Origin: Bryobacterales bacterium
GTDB taxonomy: Bacteria; Acidobacteriota; Terriglobia; Bryobacterales; Bryobacteraceae
Assembly (NCBI GenBank): GCA_003487005.1
Contig: DNFG01000467.1
Coordinates: 1-6,303 of the forward strand
Direction of reading: 5' to 3'
DNA: 6,303 nt
Shown here: piece after piece, positions 1 through 5,887 of the stretch
Layout: each line of letters starts with the position of its first letter
Position numbering within the stretch: the first letter of the stretch is position 1
Program-made: the position numbers and the translations under genes
Notes under the pieces: model-generated
Seen by the model: only the letters and a program-made list of their open reading frames with translations
What the model was told of the DNA's origin: nothing
Database searches by the model: none

Positions 1-498
1 GTCGAAGCCGGCCTCAGCTACCCCGACTGGCTCCAGAAACGCCTCGATTCCGAAAACCTCGCCTTCCGCGTCGTCAACCTCGGCATCAGCGGCGACACCA
101 CCAGCGGCGGCGTCGCCCGCTTCGAGGAAGCCCTCCGCCTCCAACCCGCCGTCATCATCCTCGCCCTCGGCGGCAACGACGGCCTCCGCGGCCTCCCCCT
201 CGAAACCACCCGCGCCAACCTCGCCGAAATGATCGACCGCGCCCAAGCCGCCAACGTCCCCGTCCTCCTCGGCGGCATGACCCTCCCCCGCAACTACGGC
301 GCCGACTACATCCGCGACTTCGAAAATATCTACAAAAACCTCGCCCGCGAAAAAAACATCCCCCTGATCCCCTTCCTCCTCGATGGCGTCGCCACTGACC
401 CCAAACTGATGCAGAACGACGCCATCCACCCCACCGCCGAAGGCAACCGCCGCGTCGCCGCCACCGTCTTCCAGTACCTCCGCCCCCTGCTCAGGTAG
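1..498 (+). CDS. tesA: TesA-like SGNH arylesterase / acyl-CoA thioesterase I (5' end missing)
   Basis: The frame is open from the first base to a TAG at 496-498, giving 165 residues; the start and the GDSL nucleophile block lie before the window. What remains matches E. coli TesA along its length: block II NLGISGDTT (about 26-34, oxyanion Gly31), block III ALGGNDGLRG (55-64, oxyanion Asn59), LPRNYG (95-100), and block V MQNDAIHP (137-144) with Asp140 and His143 of the catalytic triad. Family members hydrolyse short acyl esters and acyl-thioesters, usually in the periplasm; any signal peptide would be off-window. Codons are strongly C-ending. The next gene starts 48 bp downstream on the same strand, so the two may be co-transcribed. 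The family is clear, but the natural substrate is not known for most homologues, so 'TesA' is a family name here rather than a proven function. Confidence 0.92.
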   Translation, partial: VEAGLSYPDWLQKRLDSENLAFRVVNLGISGDTTSGGVARFEEALRLQPAVIILALGGNDGLRGLPLETTRANLAEMIDRAQAANVPVLLGGMTLPRNYGADYIRDFENIYKNLAREKNIPLIPFLLDGVATDPKLMQNDAIHPTAEGNRRVAATVFQYLRPLLR

Positions 499-534
499 CC
501 GCCCCGGCCCGCGTCATTCTGGTCCCAGAACCCC

Positions 535-541
535 AAAGGAG
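535..541 (+). promoter_or_regulatory. Ribosome binding site for the DUF2834-like gene
   Basis: AAAGGAG lies 5 nt before the ATG at 547. It is the only good Shine-Dalgarno match in the 48-bp gap after the esterase gene and supports this start. I see no convincing promoter or terminator in the gap. Confidence 0.7.
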
Positions 542-546
542 CCCCC

Positions 547-855
547 ATGAACCCCCGCCTGATCGCCCTCACGCTCGTCATTCTCGCCTTCGCCGCGCTC
601 ACCGCCCAGGCCCTCCACGTCGCCGGCTACTGGGGCATCCTCCTGCCCAACTTCCAATCCTGGGGCGCCGCCCAGGTCTTCACCGACCTCGTCATCCTCG
701 CCGTCCTCGCCTGCTTCTGGATGTGGACCGACGCCCCCCGCCACCAACTCCCCGCCTGGCCCTTCATCCTCGTCACCCTCGCCGCCGGCGCCTTCGGCCC
801 CCTGTTCTACCTCCTCGCCCGGGAATGGCGGTCCCGGACGTCCGGCTCCGCCTGA
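547..855 (+). CDS. Small integral membrane protein, DUF2834-like
   Basis: This 102-residue protein has three hydrophobic segments, at about residues 5-33, 44-60 and 71-91. The spacing and signature residues (a Trp-containing loop LPNFQSWG at 34-41, WTDAPR at 60-65 after helix 2, and GPLFYLLAREWR at 84-95 closing helix 3) resemble the DUF2834 family of roughly 100-residue bacterial membrane proteins. No enzymatic motif is visible and the family has no settled function. The start is fixed by AAAGGAG 5 nt upstream. It follows the esterase gene by 48 bp on the same strand, so the two may form one short transcript. Its last 49 bp overlap the 3' end of the convergent pyruvyl transferase gene. The assignment to DUF2834 rests on remembered motif patterns; being a real membrane-protein gene is more secure than the family name. 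Confidence 0.82.
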   Translation: MNPRLIALTLVILAFAALTAQALHVAGYWGILLPNFQSWGAAQVFTDLVILAVLACFWMWTDAPRHQLPAWPFILVTLAAGAFGPLFYLLAREWRSRTSGSA

Positions 856-1949
856 CCGGCCCGGCGGACACCCGCGGCCAGCACCGCTTCCAGCGCCGCT
901 CTCACATCCCCGCCAGCCCCCACGAAGCGGCTCCCCCGTACATCCCGCAGCCAGGCTTCGTGGAACAGCCGGTTCTTCCCATAGCTGTTGTCCAGCAGCA
1001 CACTCGGAATCCCCAGCAGGCAAGACAGAAGATGGCCGTGCAGACGATTGCTGACGACCGCCCGATGCGCCAGCAGTTGCCGGCAGCCATCCCAGATCAG
1101 CCCCAGGGAAAATCGCCCGTGCCGGCTTTCCAGCATCAACCCGAGGACCCGATGTCCGCGGAGTTCCGCGAACCAGGCGTTTCGTGCGCGGTACTCCTCC
1201 GGAAAAGCCAGCCGCCTCTGCCACCATTCGCGGTACCAGCCGATCAGCGTTCGCGAGAATGGCACTCGCCGGTCCCCCATCCGCCAACCCCTCTCATAAC
1301 TCACCCAATCGGCGGATACATCCAGCGCGGACGCCTCCCCCGCGGGAAGCGTCAACGACTCCCGGTCACGCCGGCGCAGCAGCAGCGTCGTCGGACCTGC
1401 TCCCGGATGCCCAGCGGCGAACACTTCCGCTTCTCCCGCAAGCCCAAGCGCCATGTCGGGCGCCAGGTGCACCCCGCAGCACGGGAACAGCCGCCGCGCC
1501 TCCTCATGACTGCGATGGTCCCGGAGAAAGAGAGTCAGATCCGGATGCGCGTTGAAGACCGCCGCGGCTCGCCGGGCATTGTCCGGGTTCTGGAAGTGCA
1601 GCGTCTGCGGAAGAATGACGATCCGCCGCCGAGGAAAGCCGGCGATGATCCGCTCCATGAACGCCTGCATCGGCGGCCACAGATCGCCCAGATTGCCGCC
1701 GCCGTGCAGCAGAATCGGATCATCCGGGCCGAGCGCCTCCTCCATCCCGCGCGCGGAAAAATCCTCTCGGCTCGATGAGTACCGGACCTCCGTCCCCAAT
1801 TCTCCAACCAGGAATCGCAGCGTTCCCACCCAGATCAGGTGGTCCCCGATATTGACGTGGTCCGGATAATTCAGCAATGCGCACCGAGCCGGCGCACCCA
1901 GCGGCGCGAGTGCATCGCGCAGCAGCCGGGGGTAGTCAGCGAGGTTCAT
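807..1949 (-). CDS. Polysaccharide pyruvyl transferase family protein (EpsI/EpsO-like)
   Basis: The 380-residue protein carries the expected motifs of the pyruvyl transferase family (PF04230), which moves pyruvate from phosphoenolpyruvate onto sugars of exopolysaccharides or cell-wall glycans as a ketal. In order: NIGDHLIWVG (33-42), LHGGGNLGDLW (81-91), ILPQTLHFQ (112-120), VSNRLHGHLL (299-308) and LLDNSYGKN (318-326). The GDH, GGGN-GDLWP, QT-HFQ, RLHGH and DNSYGK set is most like the B. subtilis EpsI/EpsO subgroup. There is no signal peptide, consistent with a cytoplasmic enzyme acting on lipid-linked precursors. The ATG overlaps the glycosyltransferase TGA as ATGA, which points to translational coupling and a shared pathway. 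The Arg-rich last 20 or so residues lie mostly over the convergent DUF2834 gene and look non-conserved, perhaps a read-on past an older stop. The sugar acceptor cannot be told from sequence. Confidence 0.93.
   Translation of the reverse strand: MNLADYPRLLRDALAPLGAPARCALLNYPDHVNIGDHLIWVGTLRFLVGELGTEVRYSSSREDFSARGMEEALGPDDPILLHGGGNLGDLWPPMQAFMERIIAGFPRRRIVILPQTLHFQNPDNARRAAAVFNAHPDLTLFLRDHRSHEEARRLFPCCGVHLAPDMALGLAGEAEVFAAGHPGAGPTTLLLRRRDRESLTLPAGEASALDVSADWVSYERGWRMGDRRVPFSRTLIGWYREWWQRRLAFPEEYRARNAWFAELRGHRVLGLMLESRHGRFSLGLIWDGCRQLLAHRAVVSNRLHGHLLSCLLGIPSVLLDNSYGKNRLFHEAWLRDVRGSRFVGAGGDVRAALEAVLAAGVRRAGQAEPDVRDRHSRARR
819..845. repeat. Nested inverted repeats at a convergent gene junction
   Basis: CCGGGA (819-824) and TCCCGG (832-837) form a 6-bp stem with a 7-nt loop. 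Partly overlapping it, CCGGACGTCCGG (834-845) is a perfect 12-bp palindrome. Both lie inside the 49-bp overlap of the two convergent genes. There is no T-run on either strand, so this is not a typical intrinsic terminator; a bidirectional pause or termination role is only a guess. In DNA this GC-rich, short palindromes also occur by chance. Confidence 0.35.
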
Positions 1950-2800
1950 CCCTGCCGGACCTCACGCACGAATCCCCACAGCGTCGCCGTCTGCGCCAGG
2001 ACCAGCAGGCAAAGGCTCACAACCGCCTCCGGCAGCGGGCAGCGCCGGAACGGGTACGCCAGCAGTTGCAGGTAATATCCGGGTCTCTTCGGGCCTGTCA
2101 TGTTCTTCCGCCACCGGCACGCCGCACCTTTCCCATAACGATAATGCTGCCGCCAGTAACTTCGCCAGCCCAGGTGATGCGCGTGATAAACGATCAGACC
2201 CTGGTCATAGACGATCTGCCGCCCTTCCGCCACCCATCGGTCGCAAAACTCGCGGTCTTCTGCTGTTTTCGAGAATTCCGGATCGAACCCCCCCATGGAC
2301 TCGAAGGCGGCTCTGCTCAGGGCGATGTTATTCAGGTACGTTCCAGCCAGAGGGTCCCGATTCGCGGTCTCCAGCAGGAAATCGATCAGAAGCTGCGTCG
2401 TCGCGCTGAACCGGTTTCCCTCCAGAATATTCTCCTGGCGCCCGCCAATCATCGCGCCGGGATGCCGGGAAAACCCTTCCTTCAGGCGCTTCAGCCAGTC
2501 CCGGGGCGGCGTGCAGTCATCGTCCAGAAAGACAACATACCTCCCTCTCGCTTCTGCCGCACCGGTATTCCGCGCCTTCGCGCAGCCCCCATTCTCCCGG
2601 CGAATCAGCCGCACGGGCATCCGCTCCGCATGCCGGCCAACAATCGCATCCACCGGTTCCGGGCTGCCGTCGTCCACCACCACCACTTCGAATCCGCCTT
2701 CCGGCGCCTCCGCCGCGGCGACTCCCTCCAGCGCCTGCCGGAGTTGCTCCGGCCGCCCGAATGTCGTCAGGATCACGCTGATCAAACAACTTTGAATCAC
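1946..2800 (-). CDS. Family 2 (GT-A) glycosyltransferase
   Basis: With the GTG at 2800 as start the protein has 284 residues and begins right at the first beta strand (LISVILTTFGRP, 6-17), as is normal for GT2 enzymes. Further motifs are VVVVDDGS (39-46) for the nucleotide, ENGGCAKARNTG (69-80), the metal-binding FLDDDC (91-96), and GGFDPEF followed by AEDREFCDRW with the likely catalytic ED. A hydrophobic stretch near the C-terminus (PEAVVSLCLLVLAQTATLWGFV) may anchor it to the inner membrane. It would transfer a sugar from a nucleotide donor; donor and acceptor are unknown. The frame stays open back to a GTG at 2929, adding 43 residues, but that region overlaps the upstream gene, lacks a ribosome site and does not look like GT2 sequence, so I chose GTG 2800 with GAGGG 10 nt upstream. 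The stop overlaps the next gene's ATG (ATGA). Confidence 0.9.
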   Translation of the reverse strand: MIQSCLISVILTTFGRPEQLRQALEGVAAAEAPEGGFEVVVVDDGSPEPVDAIVGRHAERMPVRLIRRENGGCAKARNTGAAEARGRYVVFLDDDCTPPRDWLKRLKEGFSRHPGAMIGGRQENILEGNRFSATTQLLIDFLLETANRDPLAGTYLNNIALSRAAFESMGGFDPEFSKTAEDREFCDRWVAEGRQIVYDQGLIVYHAHHLGWRSYWRQHYRYGKGAACRWRKNMTGPKRPGYYLQLLAYPFRRCPLPEAVVSLCLLVLAQTATLWGFVREVRQG

Positions 2801-2810
2801 TCTGGAAATA

Positions 2811-2815
2811 CCCTC
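2811..2815 (-). promoter_or_regulatory. Ribosome binding site deciding the glycosyltransferase start
   Basis: On the minus strand GAGGG lies 10 nt before the GTG at 2800. The spacing is a little long, but the alternatives (GTG 2929, GTG 2872, TTG 2863, TTG 2785) have no comparable site. It sits 16 nt after the inverted repeat at 2832-2853, so that hairpin could affect its access. Confidence 0.45.
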
Positions 2816-2831
2816 GCCTGCAGCAGTTTGC

Positions 2832-2853
2832 GGAGTGATGGCTCCATCACTCC
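2832..2853. repeat. Perfect 10-bp inverted repeat in the PP-loop / glycosyltransferase gap
   Basis: GGAGTGATGG (2832-2841) and CCATCACTCC (2844-2853) are exact reverse complements around a 2-nt centre. As RNA this folds to about a 9-bp stem with a 4-nt loop. It lies in the 77-bp gap between the PP-loop gene stop (2878) and the glycosyltransferase GTG (2800), 16 nt before the GAGGG site. No T-run follows in the direction of transcription, so a classical terminator is unlikely; an mRNA-stabilising or translation-gating hairpin, or a protein binding site, fits better. Confidence 0.6.
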
Positions 2854-2877
2854 ATCCCCTCAATCCGGCCACCCAGA

Positions 2878-4074
2878 CTAGAAAACGCCCCGCCGCAATC
2901 CCGTCTGCTGCCGGAACATCCGGACCCACAGCCGCAACCAGTTCGGTAGACGGTCTGCCAATTGAACCGCCGGATTCGCCACGCTGCGCGCCACCGCCTC
3001 TTCCAGTGCCGTGACCCAGGTCCCGCGGATTCCCCGCTCCCGCAACACCTCCAGGAGCGGCTGATAGGTCAATAGCAGGTTAATCGGGGCAATTCGCAAC
3101 CGCCGGATTGTCCCGTCGTCCACATCGCCCGGAAAACAGGACGGTAATTTCCCCGCAACCCGGAACAGGATTAGCGTGCGCAAACACTTCTCGCAACGGC
3201 CGCAATTCCGGGAATATGCCGGATCCCGCCAGCAAACCCGCAGACGTGCACACGCTTCCGGCCACTCCGCCAGCGCCTCGATCTTCGCCAGTCGTGTCAC
3301 GAATGCACCGTCGTGGAATATGTCAAACACCTCGCTCCCAAACTCCGGATCCAGTCCCGGGGCCGAACCATGCGGAAAACCATCCCTCTCGTGCCCGCTC
3401 GCCAGCATCCCCGCGCGATATCCCCCCGAAAACAGGTGCAACGCCGCCGCCACCGCGGAGCCAAAGTTCTCCAGCCAGATCCCCGGCATCACTCGAAGGT
3501 TCGTCGCCGCCCGGATCAGCGGCAGACCCAGCGAACCCAGCAGTTTTTCACTGTTCTCCGCGGCCGCCGCGAACTTCTCCTCCTCGCCCAGGGGGATATC
3601 GAATCCCTGTACCATGAGTCCCGCCGTCACTGGCGGCGCCCCGCCTGCCGTCACCGGACCCCGGTTCACCCACGCGCTGTGACTCGAGTCCACTCCACCT
3701 GAAAATGCCAGCAGTGTCCCTCGCGTTGCCGATGCCGCCGGCGTGACCCTCTCCACGCACAAGTCAACCGGCCGGTAACTTCTTGGCCACCACCCATGGA
3801 TCAGCGCCTGCGCCCGCTCCAGTCCTGATAGCAGCCCCGCCGACGCCGGCGCCCCCTCCACCACCAGATCCCGCTTCCAGGCCATCGCCTGCTGGAAACA
3901 GCCCACCACGAATGGATCCGCCAGTTCGGTCAGAATGGACCGGTATTTGGCGGAAACCCGGAACCACAGCCGCTCCCGCCGGAATCCCGGATAGCGCAGG
4001 TCCGCCTCCCAAATCAGGTGTGAACCCTCTTCCCGCCAGGGATGAATCAGAATGTGAAGACGACTTCCGGCCAA
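2878..4074 (-). CDS. QueC-like PP-loop ATPase of unknown product, in a glycan cassette
   Basis: The 398-residue protein has a clear PP-loop, LLAFSGGVDSSHSAW (121-135), the ATP-pyrophosphatase signature of enzymes that adenylate a carboxylate, amide or similar group. Downstream come MLASGHERDG (223-232), HDGAFVTRLAKIEAL (254-268) and Cys281, Cys291, Cys294, Cys297 in C-x9-CGRCEKC, matching the zinc site of QueC (7-cyano-7-deazaguanine synthase). QueC itself is about 220-230 residues; here there are about 120 extra residues before the PP-loop and about 100 after the cysteines, with no domain I recognise. There is no signal peptide, so it should be cytoplasmic. The start is TTG at 4074: the frame opens at 4113 with no ATG or GTG, and AAGAAG is a weak ribosome site. 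No other queuosine gene is present and the neighbours are glycan genes, so queuosine synthesis is unlikely. A role in sugar or glycan modification is inferred. Confidence 0.82.
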   Translation of the reverse strand: MAGSRLHILIHPWREEGSHLIWEADLRYPGFRRERLWFRVSAKYRSILTELADPFVVGCFQQAMAWKRDLVVEGAPASAGLLSGLERAQALIHGWWPRSYRPVDLCVERVTPAASATRGTLLAFSGGVDSSHSAWVNRGPVTAGGAPPVTAGLMVQGFDIPLGEEEKFAAAAENSEKLLGSLGLPLIRAATNLRVMPGIWLENFGSAVAAALHLFSGGYRAGMLASGHERDGFPHGSAPGLDPEFGSEVFDIFHDGAFVTRLAKIEALAEWPEACARLRVCWRDPAYSRNCGRCEKCLRTLILFRVAGKLPSCFPGDVDDGTIRRLRIAPINLLLTYQPLLEVLRERGIRGTWVTALEEAVARSVANPAVQLADRLPNWLRLWVRMFRQQTGLRRGVF

Positions 4075-4115
4075 AACAAAATACTTCTTTGCAGGACAGG
4101 ATTCTACTGAGTCCT

Positions 4116-4121
4116 ATCATA
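4116..4121 (-). promoter_or_regulatory. Possible -10 element upstream of the PP-loop gene
   Basis: In the AT-rich junction between the Ntn hydrolase stop (4124) and the TTG start (4074), the minus strand reads TATGAT, five of six matches to a sigma-70 -10 box. I find no good -35 box 16-18 nt upstream. Line 4081-4140 is only 23/60 GC, the lowest I counted in the window, which makes a promoter for the three-gene cassette plausible but unproven. Confidence 0.25.
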
Positions 4122-4123
4122 AA

Positions 4124-5887
4124 CTACCGTCCAAAGATATAGCGCGACCGCCGCGGATCCGCCCCGCCATCCAGCACCCCGCCCTCCCACCGGATCGCCA
4201 CCGGCGCCGACGTGTTGCTCCACGGCCCCCGCGTCGTCACCCGGTGCCCCAACTCCAGCATCCGCTCGATCGTCGCCATCGGCAACCGGTTCTCCAGCGC
4301 CACCCGCCCGGCGCCGAACTCGTGAAACGCAAAGCTCCCGTAATAGTGCTCGGTCTGAAATCGCGGCGCTTCCACCGCCGCCTGCGGGCCCATCCCGAAT
4401 TCAATCAGGTTCAGCAGCACCTGCAGCATCGCCTGATCCTGGTTATCTCCGCCCGGCGTGGACATCACCAGCCACGGCTTGCCGTCCTTCAGCACCATCG
4501 TCGGCGACAGCGTCACCCGCGGCCGCTTTCCCGGCGCCAGCACATTGGCATGACCCGGCGTTAACACGAACGATTGCAGCCGCGTCGACAGCGGAATCCC
4601 CGTGTCCCCCGCGATCACACTCGGCAGCCACGCCCCGCTCGGCGTCGCCGAAAACGCGTTCCCCCACCGGTCAATCACATTCACGCACGTCGTGTCGTGA
4701 TCCCCGGAATCCCCGTCCACCGCCTCCAGATCCAGCGGCCCCCCGAACGCCCCCGGACGGTGCTCCAGCGACGCCCGCCCCGCCTCGATCTGCCCGCGCC
4801 GCTCCGCCGCGTACTCCCGCGACAACAGCATCTTCTCGGGAATCTCCGCGTGTTTCGGATCGCCGTAATACCGGTCCCGGTCCGCGAACGCCAGTTTCAC
4901 CGCCTCGATCACCGTGTGCAGATACTCCGGGCTGTTGTGACCCATGCCCTTCAGATCAAAGCCCTCGAGAATCGCCAGCGCCTGCAGCAGCACCGGCCCC
5001 TGACTCCAGAACCCCGGCTTCACCACCGTGTACCCGCGATACTCAATGCTCCGCGGCGCGTCGAACTCCGCCCGGTATCCCGCCAGATCCTCGTACCGCA
5101 ACAATCCCCCCTGCGCCTCGCTGAACGCCGCAATCCGCTTCGCGATCGAACCCTCCGCGAACTCCCGCCGCACCGCCTCCAGCTTCGCCGCCCGGTTGCC
5201 CCGCGCCTTCTTCTCCACCTGACACAGCGACTCCAGCGTCCGCCCCAACACCGGCGACCGGAACACCTCTCCCGGCTTCGGCGCCCGGTCCTCCTTTAGA
5301 AAAAACGCCGCCGAATCCGGCCATAATCGCAAAATCTCGGCGAAATCTCCGATAAACTTCGCGTATTCCTCCCCGATCGGAAAGCCCCCCGCCGCCTCGA
5401 TCGCCGGCGCCGCCACCTCGCAATAGCTCCGCGTCCCGTGCTCCGACAGCGCCAGCATCAACCCGTCAAACACCCCCGGCGTCACCGCCGATCGAATCCC
5501 CAGCGACGGAATCGGCGGCTTCCGCTCCCCCGTCTCCCAAGCCTCCGCCACGCGCTTCCGGTACCATTCCGCCGTCGCCAGTCGCGGCGCCACCCCGATC
5601 GCGCTCACCACCACCGGCGCCCGGTCCGCCATCTTCACGATCAGCGGCATCTCCCCGCCCAGCCCGAATCGCGACTGCTCCGTCACCGCCGCCGCCAGCA
5701 CCGCCGCCACTCCCGCGTCCACCGCGTTGCCCCCCGCTGCCAGCAAGCGCATGCCCGCTTCCACCTGTTGGTTGTTCGCCGCCCCCACCATCTCCCGCGT
5801 CCCCCGCACCGGCGGAAACATCGTCGCCACCTGCGCCGCCGCCGTCGCGGCCGCCACCACCATCCCCATCAAAACTCGCTTCATCAT
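4124..5887 (-). CDS. Exported gamma-glutamyltransferase-like Ntn hydrolase with altered substrate pocket
   Basis: The 587-residue length fits the GGT family, which self-cleaves into two subunits and hydrolyses or transfers gamma-glutamyl groups. A basic start and hydrophobic run (MMKRVLMGMVVAAATAAAQ) make a signal peptide with cleavage near residues 18-19, so a periplasmic location is likely. Family landmarks are LAAGGNAVDAGVAA (49-62), VTPGVFDGLMLALSEHGT (135-152), GFWSQGPVLLQ (292-302), FADRDRYYGDP (334-344), the cleavage and catalytic Thr399 in HDTTCVNVID, KRPRVTLSPT (454-463), oxyanion TPGGDNQDQ (477-485) and ADPRRS (576-581). Compared with E. coli GGT from memory, R114, N411, Q430, D433 and S462 are I, A, R, S and V, and the lid loop is about 10 residues shorter. 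The catalytic core is intact, but a gamma-glutamyl substrate is doubtful, so I give no ggt symbol. The ATG at 5887 overlaps the preceding TGA (ATGA); ATG 5884 is also possible. Confidence 0.92.
   Translation of the reverse strand: MMKRVLMGMVVAAATAAAQVATMFPPVRGTREMVGAANNQQVEAGMRLLAAGGNAVDAGVAAVLAAAVTEQSRFGLGGEMPLIVKMADRAPVVVSAIGVAPRLATAEWYRKRVAEAWETGERKPPIPSLGIRSAVTPGVFDGLMLALSEHGTRSYCEVAAPAIEAAGGFPIGEEYAKFIGDFAEILRLWPDSAAFFLKEDRAPKPGEVFRSPVLGRTLESLCQVEKKARGNRAAKLEAVRREFAEGSIAKRIAAFSEAQGGLLRYEDLAGYRAEFDAPRSIEYRGYTVVKPGFWSQGPVLLQALAILEGFDLKGMGHNSPEYLHTVIEAVKLAFADRDRYYGDPKHAEIPEKMLLSREYAAERRGQIEAGRASLEHRPGAFGGPLDLEAVDGDSGDHDTTCVNVIDRWGNAFSATPSGAWLPSVIAGDTGIPLSTRLQSFVLTPGHANVLAPGKRPRVTLSPTMVLKDGKPWLVMSTPGGDNQDQAMLQVLLNLIEFGMGPQAAVEAPRFQTEHYYGSFAFHEFGAGRVALENRLPMATIERMLELGHRVTTRGPWSNTSAPVAIRWEGGVLDGGADPRRSRYIFGR

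Noticed and set aside
514..1287. Minus-strand 257-residue frame at 514-1287
   Set aside because: Gly/Glu-rich low-complexity translation overlapping both the motif-supported DUF2834 gene and the pyruvyl transferase; a shadow frame.
723..2881. Long plus-strand open frames (for example 723-1778 and 1877-2881) opposite the pyruvyl transferase and glycosyltransferase genes
   Set aside because: Their translations are Arg/Pro/Gln-rich and lack any fold-like pattern, while the minus-strand frames carry full family motifs. They are the usual antisense frames of GC-rich genes.
2801..2929. N-terminal extension of the glycosyltransferase to GTG 2929
   Set aside because: It overlaps the PP-loop gene by 52 bp, has no ribosome site, and the extra residues do not resemble GT2 sequence, which starts at about residue 49 of that reading.
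2878..4074. PP-loop protein as an N-acetyl sugar amidotransferase (WbpG/PseA type), which would fit a glycan locus
   Set aside because: The loop is SGGVDSS with a QueC-like C-x9-CGRCEKC site; I could not find the other motifs expected of that amidotransferase family, so QueC-like is the closer description.
4096..4118. Hairpin AGGAC...GTCCT followed by a T-rich stretch, as a terminator after the Ntn hydrolase gene
   Set aside because: Only a 5-bp stem with a 13-nt loop, and the T-rich part starts about 10 nt later with interruptions. Too weak to call a terminator.
3764..4120. ATG at 4120 as the start of a separate small gene or leader ahead of the PP-loop gene
   Set aside because: It is out of frame with the PP-loop protein, has only a weak upstream site, and the translation becomes Gly/Ala-rich shadow sequence. 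A frameshift joining it to the real gene is possible but I see no sign of one.
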